DNA of 64,000 bases from Barthelona sp. PCE (lineage: Eukaryota; Metamonada: BaSk clade): the NCBI GenBank assembly GCA_040285745.1, contig JAUFOR010000001.1:434001-498000 (forward strand). The letters are read 5' to 3'. The notes under the pieces were generated by a model that had not been told where the DNA came from, made no database searches, and saw only the letters and a list, made by a program, of their open reading frames with translations. A program made the position numbers and the translations under genes. This document shows positions 58,501 through 64,000 of this stretch, one piece after another; positions within the stretch are counted from its first letter, which is position 1; the number at the start of each line of letters is the position of its first letter.

Positions 58501-58619
58501 GCAAATTCCAAATGTACAACAAGATGATCAGCCTAAATAGAGGCTCTTTTGCGCAACTTGAGTTTGACACAAACTTTTTACTCAAAACACTTCAAGGAAA
58601 GCGAATGGAATATGAATAA
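55590..58619 (+). CDS. DENN-domain protein with IQ-like motifs
   Basis: DENN proteins are mostly Rab GEFs in membrane traffic. This 1,009-residue protein has a diverged uDENN region (residues ~75-160) and a clear cDENN core (FEHVLQEKSLILVSSSPSRM, then PILSVLSPKMMMALSSPVPF at ~245-320). A dDENN-like segment (FLRCLSSLLLNFESFI) follows at ~500. Low-complexity Ser/Pro linkers separate these. From ~715, basic IQ-like helices (FLAKTRYRYMKRTFATMGTL; IQTQSWIRMRREQKHFLKLK) may bind calmodulin or an EF-hand light chain such as the one at 40423. The target Rab cannot be read. The stop lies within GAATAAAC. Confidence 0.85.
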   Translation: MSESLFLPNTPTDPNRFRVASKPPLKNVKSALQMDAKSILHKKFTPETNFIDHVGYVCPQHPPESVNNEVYTTSLQPSILWSYPEAEDAPYALPALILDSICPFGAGVFEQYKEPQTYIVQLTDEEGTRSYAVVYEFLLPLSFSNSQFLGISRQAFVSHFLFLLSPFSHFSTFKLILHELRGLATGAKHMFFAALVHLTQELQCPPFGQTFVRFALHENVFTIANPPVNEIPICDCDIATFFKLLSSSTIITMFEHVLQEKSLILVSSSPSRMSMTIHVILLAIHPLRWNLPILSVLSPKMMMALSSPVPFLAGLHTNMVDAARNSMLRPITMVNIDTSEVLIEMECPPLPKRERIKLKKRLDQLCPQQSKLRGATRANATYFTPKATLLPLDFLGTPPTTHGITPEESPVQETLEVPGDPSLRREPSFDSLLTSTLKALSTEAVSPRRRHVTDKFLRKDFLSIDSLNISIRPDFSALFNDTPPFSTREARKAFLRCLSSLLLNFESFIRIPHDRVALLQMEDPLDFFDSSEFMASLSDSQRSFFAGFLKTSLFATLLSERLTPSNKAFDVLFFLETIYAKRNRSRFQIQKLPTPFLKDRVSSFQTLYTLPSYTFLVEDMPMLIEDDEDENDEVMTCLIQYPEFIPQPRLISPVSSTVSIKPTTRFSLAKGRVPMIGFTNMYQTVDEDSLSGSEVVTQSRVDPRMLLEPIVALWRIRQSFNRKRQDVLYVQSIIHIFLAKTRYRYMKRTFATMGTLAETMVRRHAFLDYRKKVIQTQSWIRMRREQKHFLKLKSSVLICQKMCRGALDRMYTSAMMDMRIRERLNELLGYWQSVSLSKVQRALFMLPVFDVLKSSRSGEGSVATTRKWIRNKLMVLLTINVELRRAKVIAGFDPNDLVNDFVGLGCSPGDHPEVQELVRISMNIRQVRKMSTEQYITERRRFGRQFKALYDIEERDKIFLKFDIDLLSKRRKFQMYNKMISLNRGSFAQLEFDTNFLLKTLQGKRMEYE

Positions 58620-58622
58620 ACC

Positions 58623-58630
58623 TTTTCATC
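58623..58630 (+). promoter_or_regulatory. Initiator-like element TTTTCATC
   Basis: The A of TCA lies 17 nt upstream of the ATG at 58645, right after the stop of the DENN gene. The spacing matches that seen before eIF2-gamma, the TPR gene and family member C. Confidence 0.4.
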
Positions 58631-58644
58631 ATTTTTCTCTTACA

Positions 58645-59124
58645 ATGGGGCCGAGAAAACTGTATCTTGACGACCTTCCACACTGCATATACCAGGGAGA
58701 GACGCTGATCAACAAACAATGCTTTGAGAATTGTTTTTTGCTCACCTTTATCATTTCGACCAAATTTGCATCATCAGTTTCACTACTCAAGCGCGTTAAT
58801 GATGTTTATCGACGTTTAATGACCGATAACGAGGGATTGCATCAATTCGTTTTTCTCCTGTGTCCCTGTGAACCTGACGACCAACTCTTCCAGGACATTC
58901 CAGTTATGGAGGAAGAAATTGCTGCGCTTGAGATAGACTTCCCAATCCTGCGGTTCACCCATATCCATGAGGTTCTGAACTTTTATCAGAGCGTAAGCAT
59001 TTTCAGGACACCAACAATCCAAGTTTACGACCGCAAGGGTGTCATGGTAGCACAGAACATCTCCTCTTACTTCTTCAATGCAGAAAAAGCAGAAACACAT
59101 TTGCGTGAGATGCTGAGAGTCTGA
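58645..59124 (+). CDS. Nucleoredoxin/tryparedoxin-like protein without CxxC
   Basis: The 159-residue protein has the order of a thioredoxin-like fold: an early strand (NCFLLTFIISTKFASSVSLL), LLKRVNDVYRRLM helix, FVFLLCPCEPDD strand, then the cis-Pro strand RTPTIQVYDRKGVMVAQNIS. In nucleoredoxins a WCPPC motif sits after the first strand; here that position is KFASS, so no redox pair exists and enzyme activity is unlikely. A TTTTCATC element has the A of TCA exactly 17 nt before the ATG at 58645. An earlier in-frame ATG at 58612 overlaps the end of the DENN gene and is less likely. Confidence 0.65.
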   Translation: MGPRKLYLDDLPHCIYQGETLINKQCFENCFLLTFIISTKFASSVSLLKRVNDVYRRLMTDNEGLHQFVFLLCPCEPDDQLFQDIPVMEEEIAALEIDFPILRFTHIHEVLNFYQSVSIFRTPTIQVYDRKGVMVAQNISSYFFNAEKAETHLREMLRV

Positions 59125-59127
59125 TTT

Positions 59128-60201
59128 TTACAATAGTGAACGGCCCAATAATGTTGCGACCTTCTTCAGAATTGCCATTGCTTTGGCGCAGAACGCTTCA
59201 AGATGGAAGATTCCATTTGAGCCATGTACAGCGCTGTGTTCAAATTGGGCAGCAGCTTCAACCAACTGAGCGTACATATCGTGCGGCATATCTGGGACGC
59301 GTTCACCGAATATCCGTAGCATGCGCTGGAGAATAATTGTGGCGGGTACGCAGTTTACGAGCAACTCATAAAGTAAGGCGCGCAATCCGGAAAAAACCTG
59401 AACATTCTGCTTCTGGAGCATCGCAAGGGCTATACGCTTTATCGCCTCTTCCCAGTCAGAGTGTACCATCCTCTCGGGCGCGTTGCTCTCAAAAAACGTT
59501 AGCTCAAGCGCAATCAATGCTGTTCGCAGATTTCGCTGACTGTGCGTCACAATCTCATTTATAACTTCATCCGTTAGGTGCTTTCCCTCCTTGCGCATCA
59601 CGCTCCTCATCTCCTGTCGGATGATCTCATCGCTTGGGGCTGGAACACGTATGCATACGCAACGAGACCGCAGCGGCTCAATGACGGAGCTCACGTTTTC
59701 AGCAATTAGAATAAGCCTGCAGCTCCCAACGCTTGTCTCCATTGTGCGACGCAGTGCCTGCTGGGCCAGTTGAGTTGTCAAATCGATGTTCGGAATAACA
59801 ACCACTTTGAATCCGTATTCGTCTCCTTTTTTGATAACATTTCTGCTCTGAGCAACTTCTTTAATTACTTCCTGAACGATAATCCTATCTCTTGTGCCAT
59901 GATCGCTTGGGTTTATCTCGATATGGTGGTTTGAACTCAGTAAACTACACTGAATCTTTGTTGTGTTGTGCTTAAACACTCGCTCCTCCAAGCGAACGTG
60001 ATCAATTGCTGATCCGTATATGGCCTTGAGTAGGCCGAGGACTCTAGTTTTCCTGCCGGATCCCGAAGGTCCGTAAAACAAGAGATGTGGAAATTCATCA
60101 GCTGTGCTGAGCTGCTGAAGTCTACCATTGATATCCTCGTGAAAAGAGCATGTGTTGAGGCTTGTTGGCCTGTATTTGTCTACCCAAAGAAGCCCGCTCA
60201 T
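59128..60201 (-). CDS. RFC3: Replication factor C subunit 3 (clamp loader)
   Basis: AAA+ subunit of the RFC clamp loader that places PCNA on primed DNA. The protein starts MSGLLWVDKYRPTSL, as RFC3 does. It shows DFPHLLFYG-like sequence leading into the P-loop GPSGSGRKT, the HHIEINPSDHGTRDR block, the ALRRTMETSVGSCRLI helix and the SRC arginine-finger motif (PLRSRC). The P-loop position usually occupied by Lys in GKKT is Arg here. Length from this ATG is 357 residues, the family norm; an upstream in-frame ATG at 60252 would add 17 residues. It converges on the thioredoxin-like gene, 3 nt stop to stop. Confidence 0.93.
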   Translation of the reverse strand: MSGLLWVDKYRPTSLNTCSFHEDINGRLQQLSTADEFPHLLFYGPSGSGRKTRVLGLLKAIYGSAIDHVRLEERVFKHNTTKIQCSLLSSNHHIEINPSDHGTRDRIIVQEVIKEVAQSRNVIKKGDEYGFKVVVIPNIDLTTQLAQQALRRTMETSVGSCRLILIAENVSSVIEPLRSRCVCIRVPAPSDEIIRQEMRSVMRKEGKHLTDEVINEIVTHSQRNLRTALIALELTFFESNAPERMVHSDWEEAIKRIALAMLQKQNVQVFSGLRALLYELLVNCVPATIILQRMLRIFGERVPDMPHDMYAQLVEAAAQFEHSAVHGSNGIFHLEAFCAKAMAILKKVATLLGRSLL

Positions 60202-60492
60202 GCAAAATATGTATGAATTGCAAAAACAACTCTGCAAATTGTAATTTCTCATTTCTCAGCAGCCACAGAGAATATATTATGTGTTTTCCCGTGGAAATTG
60301 GTGTTAAAATACAAGATTCATGTCATAGTGTTGCGAACCAAAAAGTGAAAGGTTTGGTTTCGTTATCAATGATACTTTTCAGTATGATTTAACTGCTTGT
60401 CAATGTATATAAATAGAAGGACCAAGATTGGAATCGATGTAATTGAATATATCATCTCACAAACACTTTTTTCTTCCTATTCCTATTTTATA

Positions 60493-61146
60493 ATGCTTGT
60501 TTTATGCTTAGAAGGTGCGCATGGAGCGGGTAAGTCCAGTTTCATTGACTACTTAGAAAAACAAGGATATTCTGTCCTGGATGAAGCCTTTTTGGATCAA
60601 CCCGAGTACGGATTGCACCCCCAAACTCTCACAATGGAATTCAACTGGGTCTCTAACTGGCTCATGCGTCTTTTGCGTGTCTGTCATGAACTTCCTGTTG
60701 AGCTTGATAAGAAAACTATCTTTGTGGCTGATCGTTCCCCCTACTCTGCTGAATTGTACTCCAGAAAGAACGGACATCTGCTCAAGCCTGTTATTGATGC
60801 TCAAATCGCTGAATTATTTGAGTCTGCTCGCATTAAGGTACTTACTGTTCACATAACTTGCGACTCCCAGACCTTGTGGAACCGTATCCAAGACCGTCTT
60901 CGACTTGAACCCGAGCGTAAGCGATACGGTGAACATCGTCATGAATGGATGACCCAAGCAAAAGAATTCTATGATAACCATGGTTGGGATCACACAATCG
61001 ATAACAGTAACAAAACATTTGTTCAGATGAAGGATGAGCTTGTTTCTATTGTTAAAAATACTTTTAATGATTACCCTATTCCTGGAGAAAATTACTTTTC
61101 TCCCTTAAAGGTTTCTCTACCTACCAGAAAAGTCTATACACTTTAA
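60493..61146 (+). CDS. Deoxynucleoside kinase (dNK/TK2-like)
   Basis: Salvage kinase that phosphorylates deoxynucleosides to monophosphates. The P-loop is GAHGAGKSS right after the start. The DRS-type catalytic motif is present (VADRSPYSAELYS). A basic LID, RIQDRLRLEPERKRYGEHRH, lies near residue 140. The family start precedes the P-loop by a few residues, so I choose the ATG at 60493 (217 residues); an ATG at 60403 would add a 30-residue hydrophobic N-terminus. Substrate choice cannot be read. Such kinases are often laterally acquired in parasitic or anaerobic protists. Confidence 0.87.
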   Translation: MLVLCLEGAHGAGKSSFIDYLEKQGYSVLDEAFLDQPEYGLHPQTLTMEFNWVSNWLMRLLRVCHELPVELDKKTIFVADRSPYSAELYSRKNGHLLKPVIDAQIAELFESARIKVLTVHITCDSQTLWNRIQDRLRLEPERKRYGEHRHEWMTQAKEFYDNHGWDHTIDNSNKTFVQMKDELVSIVKNTFNDYPIPGENYFSPLKVSLPTRKVYTL

Positions 61147-62400
61147 ATATCATTGATACAACTGTTTTGTGTTGGTTAAATCCGATTGTGGTCTGTTTTT
61201 GGCTATATAATGATGTAAAATTGAATTATTTATTTATTTGAGAAAGAAATTTATACTACCCTGCACACCCACTATATTCACATTTTGTCAAAATAAAAAC
61301 TACAGTATATTCGTAGAGAAGACCATTAATCAATATTGACCCTGCTAAAATTACTACAGAGTCAGCTACCATGACGTAAGATGATACTAAGAAATGTTTC
61401 ACCAACTTGACATTTATGCTAAATGGTTCGAGGTACAGTGTATGAAATGCACTGTGATACAGCTATGTTTGTAATAAAAGCTTAGAATTACTAAATTTAA
61501 CTATAAAACAAAAACATCCACACAGATAATAGTTTTCAATTTACAAAACTCATAAATACGATGCAGTTTGGTCTGCATACACGTTTTAAACATTAAAATT
61601 AAGAATAAATATTATGAAGTCCGATTCTGGTGTAGCAAGCTTACTATACCCTTGAATTGAGGACCACGTGATGAAGTCTACCGACCTCTTCCCCGATTTA
61701 GCAGTGATAAGATCTGCTTTAATGGTTGATAAAGGCCGAAATATGAGTTGAGGATTTCGGAAAACTAAGCTAATTCCACTATTTATCATGCATGCAGGGA
61801 TGACCTTTACTTCATATTTTAACTGAGTGGTTGAAATAAATTTATATAACGTCTTAGTTTACAGTTTTTTAAAAAAAGGAACTTTATTAAAGATTTTTTT
61901 TGCTGATTTATATCATCTTTTTAGGTAGAAGTTCGACTTTAATCGAAGTTCATGCATGAAAAAAAACTATAAATCTTACAAAAACAGATATTAAATTTTT
62001 AAAAAGAATTCAAAGCTCTGTAGAAATTTAAAAAATAACAAACTAGTGTTATTTTTTATATTTAAACTTAAAATCACTGAAACATAGTATATAAAAAAAG
62101 AGGTAAACAAGAAATCAAAATTTTTTCTTTTTCTCTCAAATTTATGTAAAAAAGTCATTTTTCGTGTAGTTGATGGCAATCGGAATCTTGATGCACCCGA
62201 AACCTAGATGACATACACTGATAGTGAGAGTTAAAGAATAATCCTAGCTAAGTTACTCGGACTCGAGTAACTGCTTTTCGATTTCTTTCCTGAATTCAAA
62301 AAAAAAAAACCCGTCAAAGATTGATATACATTGAGATTTAAATCCTTTGTTCAATGTCGGGTTATGTAAATGAGGGAATAGAATATCTAAGTTTTGAAAT
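61147..62400. other. AT-rich gene-free region
   Basis: About 1.25 kb of strongly AT-rich sequence with long A/T runs near 61870-62150 and a 12-base A run near 62300. No convincing gene or RNA was recognised. It ends where the GC-rich segment begins. Confidence 0.5.
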
Positions 62401-62424
62401 TTAAAAACATACTGTAAGGAGCCC

Positions 62425-63053
62425 TTGTTGAGGGCCAGGGACATGGTAGTCGCCACCTTTGAGACTATGTACAGCCTCAGGGACACCCCAGACCTCGGGA
62501 AGCTCAAGAAATCGTTTCACTTGAGCGGCATAGTACTACCTGTCCTATTGGCATCCTGGGTGCACACTGTAGATGAAATACCGCTGCTAAACCACAATGA
62601 GCCCAGCCCCAGCGGGTTTGGGACAGAGGCAGCAGCGAGGGCGGCAAAGGGGAGCAGTACGCGTTACTCCTCCTCTTTATGGGCATGCCCACAGCGGAGG
62701 CCACCGCTGGGATAATAAGAAAGGCAACAGCCGACCTTATCAGGTCGCGTGCAGGAATCGCACAAAAAGCTTGGGATATGCTCTTTGAGCTTGCGATTCC
62801 TCAGCTAGATCGCGTCAGACATCTAGCACAAAGTACACGTAGGAAGCCCCAGGCGGCCAGTGACTTTGACGAGGCAGTCTTTAAGGCAGTCCTCAAGCCC
62901 GCGAGTAACGTCGCGGAAGTACGTGATGAGATTGTCCCAACGTTCAAGGTGAAATCTCGCGGCGTCTCCCGATATGTCGAGGAGGCGCCTGAGGAGCCTG
63001 AGGCCCCACTTTGGTCACACCACAAGGGGGCACAGACCCAGAGGCCAGGGTAA
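62425..63053 (+). pseudogene. Broken protein-coding remnant within the GC-rich element
   Basis: One frame (62425-62715, beginning near DMVVATFETMYSLRDTPDLG) and a -1 shifted frame (to the TAA at 63051-63053, containing FMGMPTAEATAGIIRKATAD) overlap over ~115 nt. The break can be explained by one missing G in a GGGG run near 62650. Together they would make a ~200-residue helical protein with an acidic Pro-rich tail. I do not recognise the family; a gag-like or capsid-like structural protein is only a guess. Confidence 0.4.
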
Positions 63054-63116
63054 GGATGAATGATTTCCTTACCTCGCTGATAGCAGTCCAAGCCCGAAGG
63101 CTCCTCCAGTAATGGA

Positions 63117-63218
63117 AGAACTGCGAGAAACCCCTAAGAACCACACTTGAGAACTGTGAGAAATCCTTAAAAAACCACGTTGAAAAAACTGTGAGAAATC
63201 CGTAATAACCACTTTTGA
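63117..63218 (+). repeat. Three tandem copies of a 33-35-bp unit
   Basis: Units start at 63117, 63150 and 63185 with the core ARAACTGYGAGAAAYCC followed by an A-rich stretch and ACCAC. The copies have diverged by a few substitutions. They lie in the GC-rich element just after its first coding remnant. Confidence 0.8.
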
Positions 63219-63768
63219 CACTACCAGGACCAGCAGCTACCTCGGCTGTAAGTCCTCCCCGGGAATCCCGGACGTTTTAGACAGGATGGGGGTCATCCCT
63301 GACAGCTCCTCTCGGCAAAGAGCCTTGAACGAGAGCGTCAGCTTCCCCAGCAACTCCTCAAATTCTCGAAAGAGAAGACAGTATCACGCTAGTCGTCTAA
63401 AAACGGTAGTCCCAGTGGTCCTAACCCACCGCGTCCTGGAGCTGACGGTAGCCATAGGCAGTGGCTGAGTACCTGATGAAGATCATCCTACTCACCATCA
63501 TCGGCCGTGGCGTCACCCATGAAAAGTCTAGTTTCATGAGGGCCTTGAGAAAAAATCTCGGTAACCGACGCCACATCTATGGCAGATTGTACGAGGGTCA
63601 TAAACTCCCCTGTGCAACCCCCTACCAGCACCTCGACGCTATTCGTCGACCTCCCGCCCCCTCCTGATGTCCCTAAGCGCAAGCAATCCAGGAGAGTGTA
63701 GGCAGGAGAAAGTGAGATGACGAATCTCTCACTTGTAAATCCCAGTTGAGAAACTGTCCGCATCTGTT

Positions 63769-63909
63769 ATGCCGCCACAGCACCGTGAGGCGCTAGTTGG
63801 CCCGCATAACGACACCTTTTTCTCGAAATTCGAGGTTTATTGGAGGATCAAAGGCGCAGAAAGCGTAAAGCTGAAGCACGAAAAAAAGCGTCATTATCCC
63901 CAAACTTAA
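63769..63909 (+). pseudogene. Short broken frame at the right edge
   Basis: A 46-codon frame (MPPQHREALVGPHNDTFFSK...) ends at a TAA at 63907-63909. A +1 shifted frame beginning at the same point continues ~24 codons (KADLAAASRDRDLYMDIALV...) to a TAA near 63981. Both have protein-like composition, which suggests another indel-broken remnant of the GC-rich element. No family is recognised. Confidence 0.3.
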
Positions 63910-64000
63910 GGCAGATCTAGCGGCTGCCTCCCGCGATAGGGACTTATACATGGATATAGCGCTTGTCGCATCCCTATAATCCCACATTATCGCACCAGAA

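Larger units (their letters stand above)
62400..64000 (+). mobile_element. GC-rich degenerate element, probably a transposable-element remnant
   Basis: Composition changes sharply from AT-rich to GC-rich near 62,400 and stays so to the window edge, unlike the genes to the left. Reading frames are short, overlapping and broken, and codon use is unlike that of the intact genes. A protein-like segment lies at 62425-63053. Other fragments lie at 63286-63468, 63461-63667 and 63769-63909. A tandem repeat separates the first segment from the others. No reverse transcriptase, integrase or transposase motif was recognised, so the element class is open; an unrelated decayed gene or foreign insert is the alternative. 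The element may extend beyond the window. Confidence 0.45.

Noticed and set aside
1-64000. Kinetoplastid-like polycistronic organisation
   Set aside because: Genes alternate strands every one to three genes and two have cis introns, so there are no long directional clusters.
1-64000. CRISPR arrays or bacterial operons
   Set aside because: No spaced repeat arrays or Shine-Dalgarno-led gene strings; all conserved genes are eukaryotic.

Overview
This window is nuclear DNA from a flagellated, unicellular eukaryote with a very compact genome. The eukaryotic assignment rests on ARPC4, eIF2-gamma, primase large subunit, RFC3, CIAO1, Rpn9, PIG-Q, YIF1, a DENN protein and two spliced genes. The flagellate assignment rests on IFT38/CLUAP1 and a SPEF2/CPC1-like central-apparatus protein. 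Most genes are intronless, lie on both strands in no fixed order, and are separated by tens of bases; some convergent neighbours overlap. Several features recall metamonads: a TCA-containing initiator-like element about 17 nt before the start codon, a stop codon sitting inside an AATAAA-type signal, and a branch point that appears fused to the 3' splice site. The motifs are not identical to those of Trichomonas or Giardia, so I do not name a genus.

Bases 1-13,889 are dense conserved genes: a cyclic-nucleotide phosphodiesterase cut by the window edge, ARPC4, a spliced DPY-30 protein, IFT38, an acylated small protein, ferritin, a NIPA-type transporter, PriL, a long coiled-coil protein, a TPR protein and a large helical protein. 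Bases 13,890-15,249 carry tRNA-Gln(UUG) and an intron-bearing tRNA-Met(CAU), direct repeats and hairpins.

Bases 15,250-26,034 hold a cluster of four divergent members of an unrecognised protein family of roughly 630-680 residues. Two look intact and two have a reading-frame break. eIF2-gamma and a secreted acidic protein lie between them. Bases 26,104-40,884 return to conserved genes: PIG-Q, Rpn9, CIAO1, a spliced charged coiled-coil protein, a bacterial-type PARG, a possible COG6-like tether, SPEF2-like, a six-bladed propeller, a coiled-coil protein and an EF-hand protein.

Bases 40,885-42,992 are AT-rich and contain only a decayed gene. Bases 42,993-61,146 hold a DAACS-family symporter, two giant multi-pass membrane proteins of unknown function, AMMECR1, an MCMBP-like protein, YIF1, a DENN-domain protein, a redox-dead thioredoxin-like protein, RFC3 and a deoxynucleoside kinase. 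After an AT-rich desert, the right end from about 62,400 switches abruptly to GC-rich sequence with many broken frames, most likely a degenerate mobile element.

Functional themes are replication (PriL, RFC3, MCMBP-like, nucleoside kinase), translation and proteostasis (eIF2-gamma, Rpn9), cilium (IFT38, SPEF2-like and possibly the coiled-coil proteins), secretory pathway (PIG-Q, YIF1, COG-like, DENN) and metal handling (ferritin, CIAO1, NIPA). Where a conserved ATG lay downstream of a non-ATG codon, I took the ATG as the start.
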